From positions 1 to 64,000 of the forward strand of contig JACIZI010000015.1 in NCBI GenBank assembly GCA_014359475.1: a stretch of 64,000 bases of DNA, read 5' to 3'. The stretch's first letter is position 1, and every line of letters starts with the position of its first letter. A program made the translations under genes and the position numbers. This DNA is from Marinobacter sp. (GTDB taxonomy: Bacteria > Pseudomonadota > Gammaproteobacteria > Pseudomonadales > Oleiphilaceae). The notes under the pieces were generated by a model that ran no database searches, was not told where the DNA came from, and saw only the letters and a program-made list of their open reading frames with translations. Of the stretch, positions 8,258-18,390 are shown one piece after another.

Positions 8258-8541
8258 ACATTTTTCCTCAGAGCCGGGTCCGGCTCTTTGCTGTTGTTGT
8301 CCCCCGGATTATACATAGAAATCCGGTTCCACCTGATGTTTCAGCAAGTCGCGCATCCTGTATGGATCCTCACCCGGCGAATAAAGTCGACGTCAATCCT
8401 GCATATCCTGATCAGCTTCCCGGTCTCCCGGGTAATCTGCTGCCCGTGTTTTTACGGTACGCCGATGCCAAAGAATATCAACTCACAGCCAGACGAGATG
8501 CCCGGGCTCGCGGCAAACGGCCCGGGATCAGGGAAGGAGGT
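8258..8541. other. Intergenic gap, nothing recognised
   Basis: This 284-base gap lies between the end of mqo and the start of the 674-residue gene, both on the minus strand. I see no convincing small gene, RNA or strong terminator hairpin. Open frames here on the plus strand run on antisense to mqo and lack coding character. Confidence 0.4.
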
Positions 8542-10026
8542 TTACCCGGACAGCTTCAGAGTGGACAGAGTGCGCTCCCGTACGGTGCGGAGCAGCGCCT
8601 CGTTGCTCACCAGGTTCTCGCCGTAGGAGGGCACCATCCGTCGCATACGTTCCTGCCACTCAGGCGATTTCATGCGTTCCGTGAAACAACGCTCCAGCAC
8701 ATCAATCATCGCATGAGCTGCGGTGGAGGCACCGGGCGATGCCCCGAGCAGCGCCGCCAGGGTGCCGTCTTTGGCGGCAACAATCTCGGTACCGAACTCC
8801 AGTTTGCCACCGCCGTCCGGGGCTTTCTTGATGATCTGCACCCGTTGGCCCGCCTGCTGCAGCTTCCAGGTGTCCTCGCTGGCATCCGGGAAGAAGTTGC
8901 GCAAAGCCGCCACCCGGTCCTTGTGGGACTGGAACACTTCACCGATCAGGTAGCGAGTCAGATCCATATTGGTGCGGCTCACAGACAACATGGGACGAAG
9001 GTTGGATGAACGCACCGAACCAAAAAGATCAAACGCCGACCCCTGCTTCAGGAAGCGGGTGGTAAAGCCGGCAAACGGGCCGAACAGAAGCGCAGGCTCG
9101 CCATTGATGACGCGGGTATCGAGGTGCGGCACCGACATGGGAGGGGCACCAATAGGCGCCTTGCCATAAACCTTCGAATAGTGCTGCCTGACGATTTCCT
9201 GATCCTGGCATACCAGCCACTGGCCGCTGACCGGGAAGCCACCATAGCCCCTGGCTTCGTCAATATTGGACTTCTGCAGCATCGGCAGGGCACCCCCGCC
9301 GGCTCCCAGGAACACAAAGCCGGCTTCCAGTTTTCTGGTAACACCGGTTTTCTGATCCTTCACCCGCACCTTCCAGCGACCGTTATCCCGCCTGGCCAGG
9401 TAGTGCACCGGGCTATTCAACATCAGCTCGAAGTTTGGGGTACTCTCCAGATAACTGACCATGCGGCGGGTCAGGGAACCGAAATCCACGTCCGCGCCGT
9501 GACGTACCCGGGTTGCGGCCACCGGCTGCATGGGGTCGCGGTTTTTCACCACCAGTGGCATCCACTCTTGCAGATCCCGGGGGGCTTCGGTGTACTCCAT
9601 TTCACGGAACAGGTGGTGCGCACTGAGCTTTTCATGGCGCCGTTTAAGATAGGCCACATCTTTCTCACCCCACACAAAGCTGTGGTGTGGCGTGCGGTTG
9701 ATAAAGCTGGTCGGCTCGCTCAGCATGCCCTGCTCCACCAGGTAAGACCAGAACTGCAAGGACACCTCAAACGAGGCATTGATCTGCAACGCCCGCTCAA
9801 TGGCCACATCGCCGTCTTCGGTTTCGGGGGTATAGTTCAGCTCACAGTATCCGGCATGGCCGGTGCCTGCGTTGTTCCAGCCATCAGTGCTTTCATGGGC
9901 CACGTGGTCCAGACGCTCGACCATGACGATGTCCAGGGATGGGTCCAGTTGTCTGAGCATCATGCCGAGGGTGGCGCTCATGACGCCCCCACCGACCAGC
10001 ACTACATCTGCCTGTCTAACGGCCAT
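8542..10026 (-). CDS. mqo: Malate:quinone oxidoreductase
   Basis: The 494-residue peripheral membrane flavoprotein oxidises malate to oxaloacetate and passes electrons to the quinone pool, replacing or supplementing NAD-malate dehydrogenase in the TCA cycle. The N-terminus carries the FAD-binding GGGVMSATLG (near residues 12-21) followed by an acidic strand end (IVMVERLD). Other family blocks include WNNAGTGHAGYCELNYTP near 51-68, GAGGGALPMLQKS near 243-255 and ASPGASTAAHAM near 433-444. Length is normal for the family. It stands alone, with the Ca/Na antiporter gene diverging upstream and an inverted repeat in the shared promoter region. Confidence 0.95.
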   Translation of the reverse strand: MAVRQADVVLVGGGVMSATLGMMLRQLDPSLDIVMVERLDHVAHESTDGWNNAGTGHAGYCELNYTPETEDGDVAIERALQINASFEVSLQFWSYLVEQGMLSEPTSFINRTPHHSFVWGEKDVAYLKRRHEKLSAHHLFREMEYTEAPRDLQEWMPLVVKNRDPMQPVAATRVRHGADVDFGSLTRRMVSYLESTPNFELMLNSPVHYLARRDNGRWKVRVKDQKTGVTRKLEAGFVFLGAGGGALPMLQKSNIDEARGYGGFPVSGQWLVCQDQEIVRQHYSKVYGKAPIGAPPMSVPHLDTRVINGEPALLFGPFAGFTTRFLKQGSAFDLFGSVRSSNLRPMLSVSRTNMDLTRYLIGEVFQSHKDRVAALRNFFPDASEDTWKLQQAGQRVQIIKKAPDGGGKLEFGTEIVAAKDGTLAALLGASPGASTAAHAMIDVLERCFTERMKSPEWQERMRRMVPSYGENLVSNEALLRTVRERTLSTLKLSG

Positions 10027-10102
10027 TCAATATCACCCTAGCTTGTTAAATACGTTGGCCCCGCTACCATCAGCAGCCGGGCCCTGAACAATTTGCGGTG
10101 CG

Positions 10103-10128
10103 ATTATCCCGTTTTCTGCGGGGATAAT
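10103..10128. promoter_or_regulatory. Inverted repeat in the mqo/antiporter divergent region
   Basis: ATTATCCC (10103-10110), a 10-base spacer, and GGGATAAT (10121-10128) form a perfect 8-base inverted repeat about 75 bases upstream of mqo and 140 bases upstream of the antiporter. Its position suits a dimeric regulator site. No run of T follows, so it is not an obvious terminator. No regulator can be named. Confidence 0.4.
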
Positions 10129-10266
10129 AAAATGCGATTGCCAATCAAAGGCATCGTGATGTGAACCAATGCGACCAATGGTTGATTTTCTTTCGTTTAG
10201 CGGACAATATCACCGCCACTTTCGTATCACATATCTCTATACGTCAAACACGCTGTGAGGATTACC

Positions 10267-11244
10267 ATGGGGCTTGCTGCTCTTGCCGTTCTGGCCGGTC
10301 TGATTCTGCTGGTCTGGAGTGCCGACCGGTTCATCGACGGGGCCGCCGCCACCGCGAAACACCTCGGCATGCCAACACTGCTGATCGGAATGGTGATTAT
10401 CGGGTTTGGTACCTCCGCGCCGGAACTGGCGGTGTCCGCCATGGCCTCCCTGGACGGCAACCCCGGCCTGGCACTGGGTAATGCCTACGGCTCCAACATC
10501 AGCAATATCGCCCTGATTGTCGGCCTGACGGCCGTCATTGCACCCATTGCGGTCCATTCCCAGGTGCTGCGTAAGGAAATACCGATACTCCTGGCCATTA
10601 CCGCCCTCGCCGGCTACCAACTACTGGATGGCGAGCTGTCCCGGCTGGATGGCTGGATCCTGCTGGCGGCATTTGCCGGTGTCATGGGCTGGTCCATTGT
10701 GCAGGGCTTCCGGGGCAAGGGCGACAGCCTGATCGGCGAGACCGAAACGGAGCTGGCAGAACACCCGATGCCTCTGGGCAGGGCAGTTGCCTGGCTGGGG
10801 GTCGGTCTGGTATTGCTGCTGGTCAGCTCCCGCATGCTGGTGTGGGGAGCAGTCACCATTGCCCAGGCCATGGGTATCAGCGATCTGGTCATTGGCCTGA
10901 CCATTGTGGCCATCGGCACGTCCCTGCCAGAGCTCGCGTCGGCCCTCGCCGCGGTCAAGAAGAACGAGCACGACCTTATTCTTGGCAATATTATCGGATC
11001 GGGGATCTTTAATACCCTGGCGGTGGTGGGCATGGCGGCTGCCATTCATCCATTGTCCGTTGACAGCGAAGTGCTCTACCGGGACTGGACGGTGATGACC
11101 GCCCTCACCATCGCCATGCTGCTGATGGGGTTTGGCCTGACCGGGAAGAGCCGGACCATCTCCAGACTGGACGGGGGACTTCTCCTGCTAACATTCCTGG
11201 CCTACACCGGTTACCTGTTCTCCACCATGATACCCGCTGCCTGA
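10267..11244 (+). CDS. Calcium/sodium antiporter, YrbG type
   Basis: The product is a 325-residue inner-membrane cation exchanger of the CaCA superfamily, with about ten transmembrane helices in two inverted halves. The two alpha repeats are visible: GFGTSAPELAVSA near residues 43-55 and AIGTSLPELASALAA near 219-233. Each is followed by a LGNxxGSNxxN-type block (GNAYGSNISN; GNIIGSGIFN). I chose ATG 10267 because GAGG at 10257-10260 sits six bases upstream; a GTG at 10255 would add four residues and lose that site. It likely exports Ca2+ using the sodium gradient, though YrbG-type specificity is inferred from family only. The next gene converges. Confidence 0.9.
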   Translation: MGLAALAVLAGLILLVWSADRFIDGAAATAKHLGMPTLLIGMVIIGFGTSAPELAVSAMASLDGNPGLALGNAYGSNISNIALIVGLTAVIAPIAVHSQVLRKEIPILLAITALAGYQLLDGELSRLDGWILLAAFAGVMGWSIVQGFRGKGDSLIGETETELAEHPMPLGRAVAWLGVGLVLLLVSSRMLVWGAVTIAQAMGISDLVIGLTIVAIGTSLPELASALAAVKKNEHDLILGNIIGSGIFNTLAVVGMAAAIHPLSVDSEVLYRDWTVMTALTIAMLLMGFGLTGKSRTISRLDGGLLLLTFLAYTGYLFSTMIPAA

Positions 11245-11253
11245 TACGGCGGG

Positions 11254-12018
11254 TTATTCCGGTTCGCCGTCTCCCAGCAGTTCCTGCAATCTGCCACGCA
11301 CTTCCTGCATGAGCTCTGCCATGGATTCCTTGCCACGGCCGGCGGTGTCGATGGGTTTGCCTACCCGCACATCCACCGGCTGGCCCAGGTTGATCTGCAG
11401 TGACCGGGCCGGTAACACCCGGTGAATACCTCGGATGGCCACCGGAACAATGACCGCCCCGGTATCCATGGCCAGGTGAAAACAGCCTTTCTTGAACGGC
11501 AGCAACCGGCCATCCGGTGAGCGGGTACCCTCGGGTGCTGCCCAGAGCACAATACCGCTTTCCATCATGGCCTTTGCCCGGGCAAGATCTTGCAGAGCGC
11601 ACTCACGGTTGGAACGGTCAATGGAGGGGAACTCCGCCGCGCGCATGGCAGCACCCAGTAACGGGATACGGAACAGTTCCCGCTTCGCCAGCATGCGCAC
11701 CGAGCCGGGCATGGACACAAAGGTGACTGGAATATCGTAATGGCTGGCATGGGTGGACATAATAATGTAGCGCCGGCCATCGTCGAAATCCGGCACATGG
11801 CCCCGTACCGTCAGGCTGACCCGCACCAGCCGCAAAAGGGCGGCAGACCACTCACGACAGAGGCGGTCCACCACCTTGCGATTGAGGGAGCCGAAGGCAG
11901 CGCGCAGCAAGACAACCAGGGAATAGAGAGCCGTCCAGCCAACGGTGCCCAATACCACACCCAGGCGGTGCAGAAGAGTTGCGGACTCCGTCAACGGACT
12001 CAGACTCAGTCGCTTCAT
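11254..12018 (-). CDS. 1-acyl-sn-glycerol-3-phosphate acyltransferase-like protein (PlsC family)
   Basis: The 254-residue membrane-associated acyltransferase probably adds a fatty acyl chain to lysophosphatidate in phospholipid synthesis. It has an N-terminal hydrophobic segment (about 20-42), the catalytic HX4D motif as HASHYD near residue 92, and the acceptor-binding PEGTRS near residue 161, spaced as in PlsC. An arginine-containing block, IDRSNRE, lies between them. The gene is six bases downstream of msrB on the same strand. Marine oil-storing bacteria often carry several PlsC paralogues, so this need not be the essential one. Confidence 0.85.
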   Translation of the reverse strand: MKRLSLSPLTESATLLHRLGVVLGTVGWTALYSLVVLLRAAFGSLNRKVVDRLCREWSAALLRLVRVSLTVRGHVPDFDDGRRYIIMSTHASHYDIPVTFVSMPGSVRMLAKRELFRIPLLGAAMRAAEFPSIDRSNRECALQDLARAKAMMESGIVLWAAPEGTRSPDGRLLPFKKGCFHLAMDTGAVIVPVAIRGIHRVLPARSLQINLGQPVDVRVGKPIDTAGRGKESMAELMQEVRGRLQELLGDGEPE

Positions 12019-12024
12019 ACGGCC

Positions 12025-12462
12025 TCAGCCCTGACCCTCACTGTTTGCCCGGAAAGACATGGCGGCGGAGTTCAGGCAATAACGCTGGCCGGTGGGATGC
12101 GGGCCATCCGGGAACACATGCCCCAGGTGACCATTGCAGCGGGCGCAGCGAATCTCGGTGCGTACCATGCCCAGGCTGGTGTCCTGCAGCTCTTTCACGT
12201 GGTCGGGATCAAACGGCTGGAAAAAGCTTGGCCAGCCGGTGCCAGATTCAAACTTGGCATCGGAACTGAACAGTGGCAGATCACACAGCCGGCAGTAATA
12301 GACCCCGGCCTCCTTGGTGTCCAGCAGACCACCGCAGAAAGGGGGCTCAGTGCCCTCATGGAGCAACACCCGGCGCTCTTCCTCGCTGAGCTCTTTGGCC
12401 AGTGCTTCCCGCTGCTGGTCAGTCAGGGGTGTCAGGTCATAACCGCTCGATGATTTGCTCAT
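12025..12462 (-). CDS. msrB: Peptide-methionine (R)-S-oxide reductase
   Basis: The 145-residue repair enzyme reduces the R epimer of methionine sulfoxide in proteins using thioredoxin. Zinc-binding CxxC pairs are visible as CRLC and CARC, and the catalytic cysteine lies in RYCLNSAAM near residue 128. Length is normal for a free-standing MsrB. It is ten bases downstream of msrA, so the two stereospecific reductases form one small operon with the acyltransferase gene behind them. No signal peptide is seen, so it acts in the cytoplasm. Confidence 0.95.
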   Translation of the reverse strand: MSKSSSGYDLTPLTDQQREALAKELSEEERRVLLHEGTEPPFCGGLLDTKEAGVYYCRLCDLPLFSSDAKFESGTGWPSFFQPFDPDHVKELQDTSLGMVRTEIRCARCNGHLGHVFPDGPHPTGQRYCLNSAAMSFRANSEGQG

Positions 12463-12471
12463 GTCACCTCC

Positions 12472-13134
12472 TCAGGCAATTTCCGGATTATTACCGTCAT
12501 CATGACGAATACGCTCGGGGAAGCTGTCACTGAGCTTTTCCATCTTCGGTGTGGCAATGGCCATGATGTAGGGTTGATGAGGATTACGCTCGGCAAACCG
12601 CTGGTGATAGTCCTCAGCCGGGTAGAAGTCATTGAGGGGCTCGAGGGTGGTCACGATACGCTCACCATAGACCCCTTCAGCTTCAAGCTGCCGGATATAG
12701 GCCTCAACCATGGCCCGCTGCTCCGGTGTTTCATAAAAAACCGCCGAACGGTACTGGGGACCGACATCATTCCCCTGCCGGTTAAGCTGGGTAGGATCAT
12801 GGGCAACCGAAAAAAACACCTGCAACAGTTTGCCGAGACTGGTTCGCGACGGATCGTAGCGGACCTCCACCACTTCCGCGTGACCGGTCCTGCCACTACA
12901 GACCGCTTCGTAGTTGGCGGTCTCTGCCGGGCCGCCGGCATAACCGGACTGCACCCCCAACACCCCGTCAAGAGCGGCAAACACCGCCTCAACGCACCAG
13001 AAACAGCCGCCGGCCAGCACGATGCGGGACTCCGACAGACCGGTTTCATCCAGATCTTCCCGGGGTAGCGGGAAGCGGCTGACCGGAACGGTCAGGCCGG
13101 AGATCGAACAGGACTGAGACATAGCTGATATCAC
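12472..13134 (-). CDS. msrA: Peptide-methionine (S)-S-oxide reductase
   Basis: The 220-residue enzyme reduces the S epimer of methionine sulfoxide. The catalytic motif GCFWCVEAVF sits near residues 43-52, followed by the family blocks GYAGG and YEAVCSGRTGHAEVVEV. The first ten or so residues (MISAMSQSCS) may be over-long; a second ATG at the MSQSC position is equally plausible. It leads the operon msrA-msrB-acyltransferase. The 255-base upstream region shared with the divergent metallophosphoesterase gene should hold its promoter; I could not single out a site. Confidence 0.95.
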   Translation of the reverse strand: MISAMSQSCSISGLTVPVSRFPLPREDLDETGLSESRIVLAGGCFWCVEAVFAALDGVLGVQSGYAGGPAETANYEAVCSGRTGHAEVVEVRYDPSRTSLGKLLQVFFSVAHDPTQLNRQGNDVGPQYRSAVFYETPEQRAMVEAYIRQLEAEGVYGERIVTTLEPLNDFYPAEDYHQRFAERNPHQPYIMAIATPKMEKLSDSFPERIRHDDGNNPEIA

Positions 13135-13389
13135 CTTGCCTTTGTTTTATGTATCCGTGGCCATACCGACAGTCTGGCCGTATTTAAACGTTTTCGTCAA
13201 TCGTCATTGCCGCACCGGGATATCCCCACCATACTAAAGGAGCGTCTGACTCACTCCGGATCACCTCTGGCTGACCTGGCTGACAGAGGGAAAATGTGGA
13301 TCGATCTGCAGATTCGGGGTTAAAAAGAAGCTCCCTGACGTAATAGCGTCTCCGGCAAATGAACCACCATCGTATTCAGGGACATGCAC

Positions 13390-14364
13390 ATGACCGCCAA
13401 CGCTCCCCGGCCGGAACAGCGGGACGAACTGCTTGAATACCGCCTGAGTCTGCGTCTTGGGCCGACCCATGCGCGCCAGCGCCTGGCCATCGAGCGCGAG
13501 ACAGAAGCACGGGTACTGGGGCGCAACCACCGCTCCTTTCATCTTGAAAACCTGGCACCGGCTCCTTTTGTCATCCGCTTGTGTCTGCAGCTGGCAGGCC
13601 TTTTCCGGCGCGCGAGGGCCAACAGCCGCCGCCTGAGTACTGTATACAACCGTTTTGTCATTCCGGATCTCCCGGGCGGCCTGGAAGGCATGAGAATTCT
13701 CCACCTGACCGACCTGCACGTGGATATGGATCCTCACAACCTGGATGCGGTGATTCGGCAGATCCAACCGCTGGACTATGATTTGTGCGTGTTAACCGGT
13801 GACTACCGCAGTAAAACCTGGGGCCCCATTAATAACGCCATGGCCGGAATGCAAAGACTCCGGGAGGCGATTCGTGGTGCCGCCTGGGCCGTTCTGGGCA
13901 ACCACGACAGCATCCGCATGGTTCCGGGACTGGAGGATATGGGCTACCGGCTGCTGATGAACGAACACGCAGAGATTCATCACAATGGCAGCTTACTGTA
14001 CCTGGCGGGCGTGGATGATGCCCACTATTACAAGGTGCACAATCTGCACCGGGCCGGTGACGAGATTCCGGCGGGCGCCTTCTCCCTGCTGCTAAGCCAT
14101 ACCCCGGAGATCTGGCGCGAAGCCAGTCACGCCGGATACGACCTGTTCCTTTGCGGCCATACCCACGGCGGTCAGATCTGCCTGCCGGGCGGCTACCCGG
14201 TCACGCTGGACTCCGATTGCCCTCGCGCGCTGGGGCGAGGTCACTGGCGACGCAATGGCATGCAGGGCTACACCTCCCCCGGGGCCGGCACATCGGTTCT
14301 CAATGTAAGACTCAATTGTCCGCCGGAGGTGACCATTCATACCCTGACCCGGGGCCCCGCCTGA
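13390..14364 (+). CDS. Calcineurin-like metallophosphoesterase
   Basis: The 324-residue enzyme has the full two-metal signature: DLHVD near residue 115, GDYR near 137, GNHDS near 172, a late SHTPE, and GHTHGGQ near 255. An extended N-terminal region of about 95 residues, partly hydrophobic (FVIRLCLQLAGLF), may associate with the membrane as in YaeI-type enzymes; substrate is unknown. AGGGA at 13376-13380 is nine bases from ATG 13390 and only three from ATG 13384, so I prefer 13390. The next gene converges. Confidence 0.85.
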   Translation: MTANAPRPEQRDELLEYRLSLRLGPTHARQRLAIERETEARVLGRNHRSFHLENLAPAPFVIRLCLQLAGLFRRARANSRRLSTVYNRFVIPDLPGGLEGMRILHLTDLHVDMDPHNLDAVIRQIQPLDYDLCVLTGDYRSKTWGPINNAMAGMQRLREAIRGAAWAVLGNHDSIRMVPGLEDMGYRLLMNEHAEIHHNGSLLYLAGVDDAHYYKVHNLHRAGDEIPAGAFSLLLSHTPEIWREASHAGYDLFLCGHTHGGQICLPGGYPVTLDSDCPRALGRGHWRRNGMQGYTSPGAGTSVLNVRLNCPPEVTIHTLTRGPA

Positions 14365-14370
14365 GCCGTC

Positions 14371-14853
14371 TCAATGGGGTTTCTTGCGGATACCCAGGCG
14401 GAACAATAGTGGCGACAGGGTAATATTGGCAATCACAAACAGGACCGCCACTGCGAGGGCGGGGAGCAGCTGTAAAGGCAGCCACCACACCGCAAGCAGC
14501 ATCGGCAGAAACGCCTCGGGAATCTGATCGAGTCCGGTCGCCCTGGCGCTGGAGGTCAAGCCACGGCGGCGCTTTATGAAACTGCTCAGCATGTCACCAA
14601 GCAGTGCCATCAGTCCGAACAGAATGCCGAACCACCAACCGCTCCCGGCCAATGCCGATAAAAGCCCGGTGGTCAGGCAACCCGCGACAAGACCGCGCCA
14701 GGTCTTACTGGCACCCAGCACCCGGCGCCCATCACGCCACAGACCGCCGCCATCAATCGGCTGATCAAACCTGTGTTTCAGCCACTTACTGGCCAGCACC
14801 GGCGCGCCATTGGCGAAAACCAGCAGGAAGAACAGCTCCAGCTCAAGCAACAC
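14371..14853 (-). CDS. CDP-archaeol synthase-like (CarS/DUF46) membrane protein
   Basis: The product is a 160-residue integral membrane protein with four to five hydrophobic helices. It carries the blocks GRRVLGASKTWRG near residues 42-54 and GDMLSSFIKRRRGL near 85-98, the latter followed by a DQIPEAF segment. These are the CTP-dependent cytidylyltransferase features of CdsA/CarS relatives. Archaeal CarS makes CDP-archaeol; bacterial members probably use another CTP/lipid-phosphate substrate and remain unassigned. It starts 27 bases after the end of fumC on the same strand and may be read from the fumC promoter. Confidence 0.75.
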   Translation of the reverse strand: MLLELELFFLLVFANGAPVLASKWLKHRFDQPIDGGGLWRDGRRVLGASKTWRGLVAGCLTTGLLSALAGSGWWFGILFGLMALLGDMLSSFIKRRRGLTSSARATGLDQIPEAFLPMLLAVWWLPLQLLPALAVAVLFVIANITLSPLLFRLGIRKKPH

Positions 14854-14880
14854 CCGCGACAGCCCCCGGCAAAGCCAGCT

Positions 14881-16260
<1,380 letters not shown>

Positions 16261-16293
16261 TGTGAACCTCCCTTTGTTGAGGCTTCGGAACTG

Positions 16294-16569
16294 TCAGCTG
16301 CTTCTGAGCCTTACATGGTCATACAGTCCGGAAATACGGTCAAAATCGAGAATCAGAGTATGAACGGTATTGGTGTAGGTATCGTGAAGGTGGAATTTAT
16401 AGCGCTTCTGCTTTTCGCCCTGCAGGTAGGCATCGTATTCCCGTACCAGCTCCCGAACGTCGCCGCCGTTATCCTGGCTCCAGGTGGCGTTGAAGGGTCC
16501 CAGCACGGCTCCGCCATCCAGGCATACAGTCACTTCATGGTTGGTGAGCCGGTCGTCCACTACGCTCAT
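16294..16569 (-). CDS. Hypothetical protein, 91 aa
   Basis: A small soluble protein of 91 residues with no recognised domain, signal peptide or membrane helix. Short alternating strands and an acidic stretch (QDNGGDVRELVREYDAYL) suggest a compact alpha/beta fold. AAGGAG before the ATG is a strong ribosome site, which supports it as a real gene. It lies 33 bases upstream of fumC on the same strand, so the two may form an operon. I do not assign a function. Confidence 0.75.
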   Translation of the reverse strand: MSVVDDRLTNHEVTVCLDGGAVLGPFNATWSQDNGGDVRELVREYDAYLQGEKQKRYKFHLHDTYTNTVHTLILDFDRISGLYDHVRLRSS

Positions 16570-16647
16570 GGCATTCTCCTTCCTAGGGTTAAAGATAGGC
16601 TGTAATGATCAGTGTATACCCGAAATATTGTGCCGTCTGCCCTGAGA

Positions 16648-18144
16648 TCAACCAGTGCGGCGCAGATTGCTGATGCAGACATCCAGAAAAGCACCGGGGT
16701 CATCCAGCACCGCCTCGTCAGCCACCACACCGAGACAGATATGGCCGGCATAGCTGACAAAACTGACTCCCAGTCCGATATTGCCGGCCTGGGGCACCCA
16801 GCAAACCTGTTCCGTAATCCGGCAACCCGCCAGATACCGGGCCTGCCGGGCACCAGGCATATTGGAAACCACCACACTGGCTTTGCGACAGAGCAGGTCC
16901 GCCAGGGACTGCCTCCATCGGTCCGGCAGCATCACGGCAGCACCCGCCATCGCCCAGGAAATCACCGGCTGCCAGCTGCGCTTGAATTTGCGGGTCTCAT
17001 GCTTGACCCGGTACAACTGCTCCAGCGCACTAACGCCGTCCACCGGCAGGGGCACAAACACGGTGCCGAAACAGTTTCCCAGGGCGCCGGATGCCGGACC
17101 TATACCGTCAGGCAGGCGGTTGCGAACATCCATGGGCATGGCGGCGTGCATCACGATGTCCTCAGCATTAAGACCAGAGCGGTGCACATGCTCGCGCAAA
17201 GCCGCAGTGACACTCTGCAGCAGCAGGTCATTGATCGTGACCCCCGCGCTGTGGGCCACTTCCCGCAACCGCCCCTCGGCCAGCGGCTTTGACCAGCAAC
17301 AATGCCGGCGGCCCAGCAGGGAACGGGACAGGCCGCTTTCGGAATCCTCCGGCTCCCCGAGGAACTGGCCAATCTCGTTGACGGCCCGGTAGCCGCGCCC
17401 GGCAAACCGTTCGACCAGTTTACCCAGACGCTGCAGGGACCAGCGGGCCGGATCCGCCAGACGATCGCTTTCTGGTGGCTCCAGGGCTTCCTCCAACAGG
17501 CGCCGGAGCCAGGCACCGGTATGGCGACTCCAGCGCAGAAAAGCGGCATTTTCCCGGGCTCCGTAAAGCACCGGGGCCTGTTGTGGCGAGGGCGGGCAAA
17601 GGCGCTGGAAAACCTCCATCAGGGACAGTCCGTCCCCGTAGCAATGGTGGATGCGCAACACCAGAGCGGCTCCTCCTTCCGCCCGGGGCGCCAGCCAGAA
17701 CTTCCAGCGGGGCCGATAGTCAGGCTGCGGCTCATTCATCCGGGCGGAAACCCACTCCTCCAGTTGCAGCTTACTGAAGGGTTCACCCACAACGCTGAGG
17801 TGGTGCCGCAGGGAGAATACCTCATCCCGTCGCCACCACCAGCCAGTGGTGCGGCGCTCGGGATAAAAGCGAAGACGGTCCCAGGAGAGCCAGTAATCCC
17901 GCAGGAACTGCTCCAGGCGATGCGGTGTGAGCCCGTCTACTCGCATCATCACGGTGATGGTCAGCGGATTATCGGGCCGCTCAAGCGCCAGCCAGGCGGC
18001 ATCTGCGGGCAACAGGAGATGGGTGTCCTCTTGGCTCAAACCTGTATTTCCCTGGCGGTCATCGGTTACTGACAAATGGCGTAAGTTGACCGGGCATTGT
18101 GCCAGAGTAATCACACGCACTCCATCTACGACGCACGACATCAC
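16648..18144 (-). CDS. Wax ester synthase/diacylglycerol acyltransferase (WS/DGAT)
   Basis: This bifunctional-type acyltransferase joins acyl-CoA to fatty alcohols (wax esters) or diacylglycerol (triacylglycerol) for storage lipid. The catalytic HHxxxDG appears as HHCYGDG near residues 165-171, and the later family block NDLLLQSVTAALREH near 315-330. The usual family start (LSPADAAWLALE-like) is matched by LLLPADAAWLALE beginning near residue 44, so the first 40 residues may be an over-call; a TTG start at about 18039 is possible. Such genes are typical of marine oil-accumulating bacteria. It diverges from an alpha/beta hydrolase gene. Confidence 0.9.
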   Translation of the reverse strand: MMSCVVDGVRVITLAQCPVNLRHLSVTDDRQGNTGLSQEDTHLLLPADAAWLALERPDNPLTITVMMRVDGLTPHRLEQFLRDYWLSWDRLRFYPERRTTGWWWRRDEVFSLRHHLSVVGEPFSKLQLEEWVSARMNEPQPDYRPRWKFWLAPRAEGGAALVLRIHHCYGDGLSLMEVFQRLCPPSPQQAPVLYGARENAAFLRWSRHTGAWLRRLLEEALEPPESDRLADPARWSLQRLGKLVERFAGRGYRAVNEIGQFLGEPEDSESGLSRSLLGRRHCCWSKPLAEGRLREVAHSAGVTINDLLLQSVTAALREHVHRSGLNAEDIVMHAAMPMDVRNRLPDGIGPASGALGNCFGTVFVPLPVDGVSALEQLYRVKHETRKFKRSWQPVISWAMAGAAVMLPDRWRQSLADLLCRKASVVVSNMPGARQARYLAGCRITEQVCWVPQAGNIGLGVSFVSYAGHICLGVVADEAVLDDPGAFLDVCISNLRRTG

Positions 18145-18145
18145 A

Positions 18146-18157
18146 TTTTGTACAAAA
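18146..18157. promoter_or_regulatory. Perfect 12-base palindrome between WS/DGAT and hydrolase genes
   Basis: TTTTGTACAAAA is a perfect palindrome one base before the longest WS/DGAT reading frame and 233 bases before the divergent hydrolase start. If the WS/DGAT start is internal, the site falls in its promoter region. The form suits a dimeric repressor but none can be named. Confidence 0.35.
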
Positions 18158-18390
18158 AGTTACATTGAATCCCGCCTCCATTCCTATACTGAGCATAAGA
18201 GCTATCGTGAAAGTTATCATGAAAAACAGGGAGCTGGACCCAGGGAACAAAGGTGGATTGACCGAAAACAACCAGAAATGGTGTAGGACGTGCCAATAAT
18301 CAACGCACGCTAACGCGGTAAAACTTGCAGTTACTGTCCAGACAATCAACGACCAACAATCGGACAGGAACTGCTGGTGGGAGAACAGTT

